Source: Blastomussa wellsi
Taxonomy: Eukaryota > Cnidaria > Anthozoa > Scleractinia > Plerogyridae
Direction: 5' to 3'
Length of the DNA: 64,000 nt
Assembly: GCA_947652115.1 (NCBI GenBank)
Contig: OX393570.1
Location: 251,006 to 315,005 of the forward strand
A program made the translations under genes and the position numbers. Position 1 is the stretch's first letter. The number at the start of each line of letters is the position of its first letter. Below, piece by piece: positions 1-21,400 of the stretch. Under the pieces are notes generated by a model. That model made no database searches. It had not been told where the DNA came from and saw nothing but the letters and a program-made list of their open reading frames with translations.

Positions 1-43
1 ACTTCTTTCTATCTTTGCTTATTTCATATGCTGAATATTCTAA

Positions 44-541
44 GAGGGTCTCAATGGGGTAGTGGCTTTTACGGTTAACGGTTAAGTTTTTGGCTTTTTT
101 ACGCCTAACGGTTAATTTTGTTCCATTACGGTTAACAGGAGAAGTTAAAAAATAATTGCTATTGTTTTAAGAAGTTAAATATTAATTTCCATCGTTGTAA
201 AACATACTGAAAGTCTTTGGACCATTTTGAGATAAAAAAAGTATTTTTTGTGTGTGTACACTCGTAAAGTACAAGAGTTGTCAAAACGTCTGTCAACTCG
301 CGCAACAAATTATGCAGACACTTACGACACTTCCGGTTTCGATCGGCTTTTCTAGCTACCAAAACACATAAACGCACAACACATCAGACTCGAAAAAAGT
401 TCTCGAGGCCTTTACTTTTATATTCAGATTTTTTTAAGGTTAACATTTTTACGGCTAACGGTTAAAATTCTTTCATTTTTACGCCTAACGGCTGAATTTT
501 TGGCCATTTTACGGCTAACGGTTAACCCCATTGAGACCCTC
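44..541. mobile_element. MITE-like non-autonomous DNA transposon with TIRs and 6-bp TSD
   Basis: The ends are a perfect inverted repeat: GAGGGTCTCAATGGGGT at the left and its reverse complement at the right. The flanking hexamer TTCTAA occurs at 38-43 and again at 542-547, as expected for a target-site duplication. Inside each end are subterminal variants of ACGGTTAACGGTTAA and ACGCCTAACGGTTAA. No transposase is encoded; the roughly 500 bp length fits a MITE. It sits in the intron upstream of the first CATSPER3 exon seen here. The superfamily is not assigned. Confidence 0.8.
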
Positions 542-619
542 TTCTAATAATAAATTTGTACATGAGGATTTCTACAAGGTGATCAATCACTGATCCATTG
601 CATGTGATTTGTTATTAAG

Positions 620-2246
620 GTTGATGGTTGGACTGAAATTCAGAAAGATCTCGACAAGAGACCTTACAGCCAGTGGTTCACTGTCATTTTCATCTTTCTG
701 GGTCATTTTATCTTCACTAATTTGTTTATTGGCATCATCATTATGGTAAGAATAAAGTTTGTGTCAGAAATGTTTACAAGTATTTTATGCATTTTAGTTT
801 TCTCTAGATGCTGATCTGTTAAATTGAACAGGTTAGCAATATACATAGTTTTTGCCAAATGTTATAACTGTGCAGCTTTAGAGATATATCACTAAAATTC
901 TGATCTGATAAGTCAAGAAAAGGCTCTAAATTTATAATTTTGTTTCACATGCAGGCATTTAGCCACCTGTCTAGAATCTCTATATTAAATATTTATAAAT
1001 TTGCAGAACATACATGAAGCTACAGAAAAGTTTATTGCCCAACAGAGACAAGAACGGGAAGCTGTTTTGCAGGTACATTTTGATTATGTAGTATTGCTTT
1101 CTTTCTTAAAAGTTGTGAATTCAAAAACCTCAAATCAGTGACAGTGATACCATGATCAAGTTATCATAACAAGCTTTCTTTTCCTCAGATGAAAAAGGAT
1201 TTTCTCTTCCAAAGACAACATGATGATGTTAAAGAAATGTTGGAAAAGCAGGTACCTTGTAAATATTGTTGATACCAGGTGAAGGAAAAAATACTTGCAG
1301 TAAGCATAGAGAAGCATAGTGATACAATGAATGTAACAAACATGCAGGCTGTACGTTCTGGAAAATAAATATTGCAAGCAGCAAATTATAAACCAAACTA
1401 ATTGAGACTTGTAAGAAACAAAGTTTGTGTTGAGGTCAAAGCTAGTATTTTTTCAATAATTTAATTTAAAATCAGTTATAAGTGAGAATTACTCTTTTCG
1501 ATTTAGCAATAAAAGGAATTAACCATTTTGATTTACTTTCTGTAAAGAGAAACAGCCAGTATGCCAACTTTGAAGAGATGACTCACAGCTTTCAGCAAAC
1601 CCTCCGCCACGACGACTATGTGATTATGAATGACCCTTGTGCAAACTTAACCTGGATAGAGGCATTCCTGACAACATCAGATCATATGGATCTTTATATG
1701 CACAGGTGGATTATATTCCCTTTTCATTGCCTTACCTATCATGGTCCAATGTTACAATAATACATGCAAAACATTTCATCACTCTCCAGTTTTCAGTTCC
1801 ACCTTTGGTTCCTAGTACACTGTACCATCATGCATTTCTCATTTGTGCCATTTCAATAGGCTACTTTTGATATATTAAAATTCAGTGTGGTAGCCGGGCC
1901 TAGAGGACACAAGCAAAGAAAATAAAAATGCATGTTTATTAATTTATTTTGTTTGTGTCCTCTAGGCCTCGCTATCAAGCCGAATTTTAATATTTTAAAA
2001 TAGTGAAAGTGGCCTAATTACTTTTCATTTTGCCGGCAAACAATTATCACTAAACTTAGCTTATAATACCAACATCACCCCACTTTCAGATGCCAACAGG
2101 CTCAGTTTCAAATTGCCAATGTCCTGGCCGATATGGCAGAGATTAAACTGCAGGAAAATGAAGAACAAGAGGCAACACCTTCTTTGCAAAGAGGATGGCA
2201 GCTATTCATGAGAGCAAAGGCTGGTTTTGCAAATAAGACATCATAA
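620..2246 (+). CDS. CATSPER3: CATSPER3, cation channel sperm-associated protein 3 (3' part)
   Basis: Pore-forming alpha subunit of the CatSper Ca2+ channel of the sperm flagellum. Only the C-terminal 189 codons lie here; earlier exons are left of the window. Exons: 620-745, 1007-1072, 1189-1251, 1548-1705, 2090-2246, all with GT/AG borders and consistent phase. The first exon encodes the selectivity-filter segment (VDGWTE) and the S6 helix (FTVIFIFLGHFIFTNLFIG). The next exons encode a Gln/Glu/Lys-rich helical tail, then a segment resembling the vertebrate CATSPER3 C-terminus (NFEEMTHSFQQTL). The stop is TAA at 2244-2246. The gene converges on CFAP68. Among CatSper subunits the VDGWT filter and the tail fit CATSPER3 better than CATSPER4, judged by recalled family features rather than alignment. 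Confidence 0.85.
1872..1993. repeat. Imperfect inverted repeat (fold-back) in CATSPER3 intron
   Basis: Two arms of about 45 nt (1872-1917 and 1948-1993) are reverse complements with few mismatches, including the shared block GGCCTAGAGGACACAA or its complement. They are separated by about 30 nt. This could be a small fold-back MITE or a transcribed hairpin. No target duplication is evident. Confidence 0.7.
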
Positions 2247-2635
2247 CAAGGATTTTTTTATTTTGCAAGCTAGTTGATTATTGGTGCTACTCATCGGACA
2301 GACATTTTTGAGGCAGACTTTTCAGTGACTAAAAAGTTGATTTTTGACATTTATCAGCAAGTGTTACAGACATGACATGCTTTAAAGCTTCCATTATTTA
2401 TTTACTTAGTTATGTATATTTATTTATACATCCCATTTTGACACAGAATTTGATCTGAACTAGCATAATGATTGCTTTTTTTCAAATTATAAAAACGAAT
2501 TTCAAAAAAATTGCATTTTTGTCACGCTATTACACACTAAAATGTGCTTATCTCCACAATGGCCACAAATTACATTTTCAATGTTGTATGAAGTCAATAA
2601 ACCAATGTTCCTTGTTAATGAATTGCTGTATTTCA
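2247..2635. other. Convergent 3' region between CATSPER3 and CFAP68
   Basis: A 389-bp AT-rich spacer between two stop codons facing each other. A plus-strand AATAAA lies at 2595-2600, close to the CFAP68 stop, and minus-strand AATAAA candidates (TTTATT on plus) lie near 2395-2430. If these are used, the two transcripts overlap antisense in their 3' UTRs. No other gene was seen. Confidence 0.5.
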
Positions 2636-3482
2636 TTATTTTTGTGTTGTCGGATCACCAAAGGCTGCTCTGGACGTTGTTACAAATGAGTTGTACTGTT
2701 TCTTGAGCTTTGGTGGATCAAGCTCAGGTTGATGAGCAGGAAATGTTGTTGGTTCCCTTGCTATAAAATAAAAAGAGTGTTTGAATAATAAAGTTTGTAT
2801 ATTTTTCCTGGGTAGACTGGAGACAACATCAAAATACTAGATCTTCCTCATAATCGCAAGTCATCTGTGGAGCACGTGGTCATTGTCATCCCTATATACC
2901 CAAACAACTCAGCCACTGATTTGGGATCAAACTCAAAAATAATTAAAAGATGGATGTAACGGGTAACGCAATGGCCAATCTGTCACGCTTCAAATTTGAG
3001 TGTTTTTACTCACCTTCAAGATGTTTTAACGCCTCTGGTACTTTGTTTGTGTCGACTGTATGATATCCTGAGCCATAGGTTGTTTCAAAGTAGTGATTAT
3101 ACTGTTGGGTGAGATATTATTAAACGACATTAGCTGACAATGAAAAACTGAACAAACCATCTTTCAAGAAACTTGGGAAAACTGATAACCAGTTGTTCAC
3201 TGCATTCATATTTCAATTGATGTGAGTAAAATGTAGTATCTTTTAAAGTCATGTTACCTGTGAAGGAATAGGTTTTGGTTTAGAAATTCTATTGATATCA
3301 AATCGTTGTTCATTCCAGTTGCCGATCAGTGTTTTTGTGTCGTAGGAGCTTTCAGTAGTTGTGCATCTCCAGCCGAACTGTTGAAGTTTCTTTTCGTCTG
3401 TGTGATCCCAAACTTCGCCGTGCCCTGTCGCTCTAAGCTCGCTTACAAAAGGCATTAAATTCTGAGAAGTAGCGTAAGCCAT
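2636..3482 (-). CDS. CFAP68: CFAP68 (C11orf1-like), axonemal doublet-microtubule protein
   Basis: Small cilia- and flagella-associated protein, a microtubule inner protein of doublet microtubules in the vertebrate family. Three exons on the minus strand: 3258-3482 (ATG at 3482), 3014-3101 and 2636-2760 (TAA at 2636-2638), giving 145 aa. The family signature is clear: GHGEVWDHTDEKKLQQFGWR and TLIGNWNEQRFD in exon 1, HYFETTYGSGYHT in exon 2, and FPAHQPELDPPK in exon 3. Splice sites are GT/AG and phases join cleanly (0, then 1). It is divergently arranged with CFAP91 across a 231-bp spacer and convergent with CATSPER3. The X-box-like motifs in the spacer suggest RFX control, which is an inference. 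Confidence 0.9.
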
Positions 3483-3713
3483 CGTTCAATTGATAGAAAG
3501 CGAGGTTCTTCGCTGTTGGCCTTCTTTGGTTTCTGTTCGACTCTGTTGATATGACAACAATAGATTTTCTCGCGAGAAACATGGGCTCCACCGCGTAAGC
3601 CACCTGGTCGCCATGACAACAGTATGCAGAAACTTTCGCGCCGGCCATTTTGTTTTGATAGAATGTAAAAACTTCTCTGAGCAAAATTCGCCACTTTGTT
3701 CATTGATTTCACC
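3483..3713. promoter_or_regulatory. Divergent CFAP68/CFAP91 promoter
   Basis: This 231-bp spacer separates two start codons pointing apart. It contains two X-box-like palindromes (3545-3558 and 3607-3620), a YY1-like GGCCATTTTG (3643-3652) and two CpG-rich patches (TCTCGCGAGA near 3577, GCGCCGGCC near 3638). No TATA box is obvious. A shared promoter for two axonemal genes is inferred from spacing and motifs. Confidence 0.7.
3607..3620 (+). promoter_or_regulatory. X-box-like RFX site
   Basis: The 14-mer GTCGCCATGACAAC fits the RFX consensus GTNRCC-N2-RGYAAC at 11 of the 12 consensus positions; the single mismatch is in the second half-site (GACAAC). A weaker copy, GTTGATATGACAAC, lies at 3545-3558. 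X-boxes in proximal promoters are typical of ciliary genes. Confidence 0.6.
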
Positions 3714-13535
<9,822 letters not shown>

Positions 13536-14895
13536 TTGACACACTCTGCAGAGATTATTTTGAAATTATTTCGTTTAACTCAGTTGTATAGGCTGAATAT
13601 TAGTTTCGGTAATGAAGTGCTTGTATATTATATTTTAAGTTGAAAGCACGTTATTTGCTAATTTCATTGGTCATCTGTCGTGTTGATAATCCCTTTTCTG
13701 CGGGAAACTTAGTTTCTGATGCGTTGTGATATTTTTGAGAAATCGGAACAGTTTCCTCTTTTGGCCAGAAACCACTGTCCTCTAGAATATGCAGGATTAT
13801 GTATACGATTTGTAAATAAAATCATATTCCTCTCAAACAGCTCTTTTGTACTGAAGCTTATGTGTGCAAGACTTGGATGTAGGGGCTCAGCTAGCACCAC
13901 TTGATTATCCCGGCTAACCTGTGTTCTGAGCAGCTATTCGGATTCACTGAGTTTCACTATCCACCCTTGCTTTAGAATGGGTTATCAAAAGTCGGACAAA
14001 GCCAATTGATTAAAAGCGAGTGACCAGGACAACAGCTTTTGTCGCTTCAACCTTTTTTTACTGATGTATCTCCTACTTTAAAGTGCTTTACAACTGAGTG
14101 TCAAACGTAGTTAACTGTGCTTTTTGATTTACTCGCGACACTTTTTCAACCAATCAGAAGTAAAAGCAAAACCAATCGCGTGACTCGCACTTTCTCGCGC
14201 TTGGTGTCAGCTGCATGTAATTCGAGTTTTGTTTCGTTCACTGGATTATCCGCGTTCTTTGTGATTGTCCAAACTAATCACTTTGCTTTTTGTTTTTGGT
14301 ACTCAATTGAAACTGGCTAGAATTCTTGCGCTATCCTGCACTCCTTATTGGCGATGTTTGTGACATTGAGTCCGCCACCCGAGTGCGTACCCCTCCCCCC
14401 GCAGGGTTACAAATGTAAATCTCACCGAACAACGGCGAGTACCTATACGCTACTCAGCATGGGAGGAGTACGTGGAGTTTAGCAGTCCAAGGTATACCTC
14501 AACCAAACATTTGAAATAATTCGATGATATGGAACAAAAATATCCCATTCGGTTTCTTAATATTGTAGTGAAATCGATAAAGTTTCTTTTTTTATAACTT
14601 CTACCCAAAATCTATGGTATGATTGAGCAACCCTACTCCTACCGACCCCTACCCTTTTTGCCGTGCCACCGCTGACTGACTCTTGCACTTGTTTGAATTG
14701 TTTGTGGCTTGTGGCGCTTTCTTTCACGAAGGAAATATACGTTGATCTGTCTTGACTTTATGGTCTTGCTGTATTAGCATCGATTTTCCTGATTAATTCT
14801 GTTGCAACAATCAGTTAAGTTTTTCATTATCTTGGAGCAATCTACACCTTGATGTTAAGCGCCTAAAGCTTGCGAAGCTCTTGTCAAGCTGGTGC
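13536..14895. other. Intergenic region CFAP91 to GLB1L-a
   Basis: A plus-strand poly(A) signal AATAAA at 13815-13820 probably ends CFAP91. A minus-oriented copy of a dispersed repeat (family C, ACCAATCA-rich) covers about 14130-14290; related copies lie at 20535-20725, 22395-22490 and 44975-45140. No gene was seen. The last few hundred bases should hold the GLB1L-a promoter and 5' UTR, but I could not define them. Confidence 0.6.
13815..13820 (+). terminator. Candidate CFAP91 poly(A) signal
   Basis: AATAAA lies 280 bp after the CFAP91 stop and is the first canonical signal downstream. Confidence 0.55.
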
Positions 14896-17800
14896 ATGGT
14901 GTCCTGGCACGGGACAATGATGAAAACGATTTATTTTCGCAAGAAGCCCATGCTGGTACTTGTTGGAATTTCAGGATGTTTTATACTTTGGATGACTGTT
15001 CAACATTACAAAACTGTACCCATGGAAAGGAGAATTTTAAGAACAGAAAAGAGCCAATTCGTGCTTGAAGAAAAGCCTTTTCGAATTCTGAGTGGCTCGA
15101 TACACTACTTTAGAGTTGTGCCGGAATATTGGAAAGATCGGCTTCTGAAACTTAAAGCAATGGGACTGAATACTGTAGAAACGTAAGTTTTTAATCTATT
15201 TGGGTACAAAATCGTTCTTGGTTTTACACATTAGCCCAGCGTGGCAGTATCTTCAATTTAAATTACAAATCACAATATAAGTTTAACAAAGTAATGAGGG
15301 CCCTTTTGTTTTGTTTCCACCCCACCCCCACCAGGCCGTGCTGGGCATACGCGGGGCCGGGGCTTTTGAACCGAGCCAGGCATAGGTGGGTCAATTAAAC
15401 TGGGCTGAGATTTTCTGTTCTTTTTGTTTTTTTGTGGATGGTCAAAACTGTCACTACAAAGTCCACAAAGACAGTCAAAAGTCCTCACTACGGGACAATA
15501 TCTACTGTCAAATTCCCTGTGCCTGGCAGTCCTCCCCCCTCTGGCTTAACATTGATAGGTGCATAACAATACTGAAGGATTTGAAGGAAAAACGTTAGCT
15601 CTTTTCTGAGGGGATTATTAGAAAATATAAAATAAATTTGTTTTTCTAAGTAGACATCATGCATATGAGCAATTTGACATTTTTGATGGGAGGAGGGTGG
15701 ACATTTTGACTTAGAGCTCATTTATAGAGGGGTGTGGAAAATAAAATGGACTGGTGGAGAACTTAGAGTTTATATTAAATTTAATACTTTTGTGTTCTGC
15801 GGAAATAAATGATACATGGTCATCAAAATTTTTCTGCAGTTATGTTCCTTGGAATCTTCATGAAGAAATTAAAGGGCAGTTTAACTTTAAAGGAATCTTG
15901 GATATAGCGTGAGTTTAATGTCATGTTGAAAATGCATGAAGAATGTACAGCTAGGAGGCAATAGGCCATTTGCCTCACTATTGACATGTGTTTCTAGTCT
16001 TCTTACTGATAACCTACTGATTATACATATGATTAATATTCATATGTTAGCAATGCTCTCTCTCCTTACCTGATTACATGAAATAACAAGCCACCAAATC
16101 TAGATAGTTTCATTCAGATGAACACTTGTCTTTAGTAAAAAGGAAAGAGGCCACATCCTGAGTCTACCTGGAAGAGATAAAGCTCCAGGCCGTAAACCTT
16201 ACTTGGAACAGACTTCATGGGCTTCAAAGCATTGGCAGGAATGACAAGACTTTGTTAGTGCTTTATACACTATTTCACATCTAAACAGCTAGGAAACAGA
16301 TCAATATAATAACAATGCCAAGTTGTTTGGTAAATCGCACATTTTCATTGTCAGTATTGTTGTTGTGCAGTCATTTTATCAAGGTAGCCCAGTCAGTTGG
16401 TTTATATGTCATCATTCGTCCTGGACCATACATCTGTGCAGAATGGGATCTCGGAGGTCTGCCAAGGTTAGCAATATTGCTACTGACATTCCTTTAAACG
16501 TTGAGTTTTGGATAATCATGTCATCAATCTGTGTTGCTTTATTCTCCTTAAATAGCTGGCTGTTACATGATCCCAACATGAAACTGAGATCTATGTACCG
16601 TCCTTACCTTCATGCTGTAGAGAAATATTTCAAGAAACTCCTTCCAATACTTGTTCCCCTTCAGGTAAATTTTATTTACATTTTAACAGTTTAAAATTAA
16701 CAAAAATATATTCTTTATGAAACATACTAAATATGAAACATACTAAATTTTACCCTTTGTACTTCTCTGCCTCTCTGAGGATTCGAGATTGATAATTTGA
16801 GGCCTACGTCAGCCTGAAGTAACTACTGATATCTTACCTTTGAACATTTGTCTGAACTATTAAGGGACTATGTTCTTTGAAAACGTTACCTTACTTCTTG
16901 TTACCAACTCAACTGTTGCTTGAATCTGGTTTTGTTTTCTATTTTTCAGTATTCTCTTGGTGGTCCAATAATAGCTTTCCAAGTGGAAAATGAATATGGT
17001 AGTTTTGGAAAACACGAGCTTAGTCGTGAATATATGGCTTACCTCAAAACAGTGAGAACATTTTAATTTTTAACTGTTTCATTGGATTTTAAATTGTTTA
17101 AATTGTTTCACTGGATATGGCATAATTAATTATATAGAACTGCAACTGTCCCTCTCTGGAGGACTTTCATATTTAGCAGTGGTCACACTAACAGACTTGC
17201 TAGGGAAAATAATTTAACTGCATGGGGAATGTTTACCTGAATTCACATGAAGAAAATTTATCTTGGGTTTCACTTTACCTTAAGGTAAAAAGGTCACACC
17301 AACCATAGTGACATGAGAGTTTTTAAAAAGAGATAAAATAAATAAATTGAATGTCATTACATTAGTGCACAACTTGAAAACTTACTTGAGGATCAGAGGT
17401 TAAAATGGAATTAAAAAAAGAACAGATCTGCTGTACCATCATTATCTACAACTTGGCAGGTTTCCTTAAGTTAGTACATTTTGATAGGAAAATTTTAGTG
17501 AACTGAAAAATATTATGTTTGCAGTTATAAACTACTGGTATGTGAAATGTTAATTTTCAGCTTATGGTAAATGAAGGCATTTCAGAGTTGTTATTTACAT
17601 CAGATGGTATTCATCAAATGGAGGCATCGTACTATCCTGAGTTGCCTGGAGGTAAAAAAATATTAAGCTTATCCTGAAGAAAAATACATTTGATGTTGCT
17701 GATTTTAATCATGCTAACTGGGCCACTTGCCGCAGCCACCAAATGGGATGATCATGAAAATACACTGTCTTGTTAACTAAACAAGAAACCCATGAGTAAA

Positions 17801-18431
17801 CTGGAAGAGGGACTGAACACTAGCAATGAGAATAGGTATATTGACCATGTTGGTTTTGGTTACCACAACAACAACTGTGAGATCTGGACAGCACAGATCC
17901 ATGTAGTTTCCCTCCGAGAGGGGCTAATTACAAGTGACGGGTCAACAAATTTATAAAATATCTACTATTAGTGACTACATTTTTTCTATCTTGTTTCTGC
18001 TTGTGTAGTGTTGAAGACTGCCAACTTCCAAAGCAATGAAACTATTTATCTTAACAGGCTTAAACAGCTTCAGGTGAGACATGACATCATATATCAAGTC
18101 TTTGTAAACATGCATGCAAATCAAATATTTTCGTGACTTTTGAATGCTGTCAATAGTCAGAATTTGGTCAAAAGGAGAAAAGGTTTTTCAGTTAAAAAAT
18201 ATTTTGGGGTTTAATGTGCACTTTGATTTTCCGACTGCTCATCAGTGTTTTTGGAGGACAGTTAGAAGTGCAACAATATAATTTGGTTTTATCAACCGGG
18301 TTGATAATGTCAATTGACGTTTCGAGTGTTAGCCCTTCGTGGGATCGAAGAAACGTCAGCTCTTGAATCTCTTTACGGTGGCCAATTGACATTATCAACC
18401 CAGTTGATAAAACCAAATTATATTGTTATAC

Positions 18432-18476
<45 letters not shown>

Positions 18477-21400
18477 CTAGTTAGAAGTGTAACCTTGCAA
18501 ATAAGTTAATGGATTTTAATTATTATAATATTCTTGTCATACCATTGTGTTATGTTAGCCTGATAAGCCATTAATGGTGGCAGAGTTTTGGCCTGGCTGG
18601 TTTGATCATTGGGGTGAACAGCATCATAAACTGGAGGTGAAGAAGGTGGTGCAAAGAGTGTCAAACATACTGACAACAGGAGCTTCTATCAACTTCTACA
18701 TGTTCCATGGTAGGTGGTTTGACACAAGTTGCTAATAAAAAGTAACTTATTCCAAGACCTCAATAAGCATGGCCTGGAACATGATTAAGTTAGTGTGGAA
18801 TGTTTTTACTGATTGCAAAAGAAATGTCTGCCAGACCTCTAAGGTTAAATAGAACCTGACCAGTGTCTTTATTGCTATTGATTGAGATATTTTATCCTGA
18901 GTATTGCAGTTCCCCAACTTAAGCTATCTCTTCATAGGCATCCTGCTGCTTATACCTACTTGGAATTGGGGGGGGGGAGGTGGGCGGGTGGATGTTTGGT
19001 TACTTCCTGTGGACCCAGCCCAAATCCACATGTGTATAATACAGAAACCTGCATTATGTACAGTAGCCTGGTGCAGGTAGGAATATGTCCTGTCTTTTGG
19101 TGAATCTCTGCTCCTGATCTGTTTCATTCTCTGTTCTTGACCTGTTTTTATTTATTTGAAGGTGGAACAAATTTTGGCTTCATGAATGGTGGAAATGCAA
19201 TTGCAAATGAGTTCAAGTACCAGCCAACAGTCACGTCTTACGGTACGTCAACAAGAAACTCAACTAATCAAACTAAAGTAAACTATGCATCCAATATCAT
19301 AGGTCTGTAATGCATGCAAATAACTGTGTGTCAGTGTAGCTGCTTTCACACACGTGCACTTGAGCTGGTTTGTCACTTCATGGCATTTTTCTACAGATTA
19401 TGATGCTCCGCTATCAGAAGCTGGTGACATCACTGAGAAGTTCCAGGCACTGAAAGAAGTTATAGAAAAATACAATCCAGCCGCTGACAAACAAGGTAAT
19501 TGCACATTAAAATTTTATTCATTATATATGAAATGTCAATATGGTTGTCAACAATTCTGTCCCTGTTTGTTTTCAGTTTCATTTAATGATCATCACAAGA
19601 GGACAACATATGGTGAGTAGATTGATGATTAATAACTCTTTACATTTTTTTTCTTATTTTACTACTGGTGTTTTAATACATGTTGTAATGGTGATGACTG
19701 ATGTAATGGTGATGTAAACATTGGCTATTATGGTTGTAATCCCAGGAGTTACTAGTTGTTTTCATAATTATTTGATAACAACTTAAATAATACTACAGTT
19801 GAATATTTGTTTTGCAGAGGATGTTGAGATGCAGCATGTTTTGAAGCTTGGAGATATGCTGCCTTTATTTGTAAGTATCATCTGATTATGTGTACATCTT
19901 TCTGCAGCTGTCTATTTATTTAGTAACTATCTGGAAGCAGTCCTCACGTTTGATGCTAGATGGAATGATCAAACAACCTCTCAGTGTTATGAAAACTACT
20001 GTTTCTTTCTTTTAACAGCATTATTTGCGAATATAACTTTCTTTTAGGTACTTTGGCCTCAGGGGGTACTCACAGTATACATGGGAGGGGGGGTTGGGTT
20101 GAAAATTTACACGCTCAGTACTTTTTGGGATCAAGAGATCTGTCATGTATATTTTCCCCCGTGGGACTTATATAAAGGGCATATAGTTTGTTAATTTTTT
20201 TATCAGCATTGCCATAAAACTAATTCTTGACGCTTGTCAAAATATGGCCAAAGTAAATGTCGCTGGTAATGTTGGCAAAAGTTTGATAAAAGTTTTTGTT
20301 CACTTCAAGACACCTGTGGAGACCGAGAATGTGATGTCCATGGAACAGCTTCCTATTAACAATAATGGTGGACAGGGGTACGGCTTCATTCTGTATCAGA
20401 AAGAACTTGATAGCATCCCTAAAGAAATCACAATCCACAATATCAGTGACAGAGCACAGGTATAAGACTAAAATAGTAGTACAGCCCAGAATGGAATGTA
20501 CAAAAACACTCGTTTTTGAATTACTTTTGTAAAACCAAGGACAGAGACAATCCTGTGAACCAATTAAGTCTCGAAGTAAAATTGCATGTAGCCAACACAA
20601 AGCATGTCAGGAAAACGTGCATGTGTAAGTCACAATTGGTTTTGGTTTTACTTCTGATTGGTTGAAAAAGTGGCTCAAGATTTTAAAACCAATCACTGAG
20701 TGTGGTAATGTGAAACCATTGGGTAATATCTTCCTCAAGGGTTGGGTGTAAGTGAAGAACATCTCCCACAAAAATATGTTGGTAAACTGTTGACCAACTA
20801 CCGTTACAAATACGTGCATCCTAATCTGTGTTATTTTTTCAATTGATTTTAGGTTTTCCTTGACTTCCAGCCGATCCACACAATTGATGCAATGAAACTA
20901 GATAAACATTACATTGATGAAAAGGAGCTTTGGAAAGTGACAATAAAACTTGAAGATAGTCAGATAGGCGGTGAAAAGGTGACGCTAATTCATTGTCCTA
21001 TTTCATGATAATCAGACAGAAGACTGTGAGCCAACAAACGTTACAGTGGAGGATTTGTTTCTTCTGACTTGCAGGGTTCTAAAGTGCAACTCGATATTCT
21101 TGTTGAAAACATGGGACGAGTGAACTTTTTGAAAGAAATGAACAGACAACGTAAAGGTTAGGCTATTTAGCAATTCTTTTGCCCTTTTATTTGGAGTCTG
21201 ATAATCGCTACCAAGGGAAAAGAAATGAATGTTTTACGACACCTGTAAAATTTTTCACGCTCTTCCCCACACCGGCTCTTTCCTTGACCGTAGCCAGCAA
21301 AAGCATAACACAAGGTACAGCTGGTGGAAAATGTAGTCTAAATTTAAGAACCTTTTTATGATTTGCACTTAGTTTCTACGTTGCTAAAGTGTTTAATACT

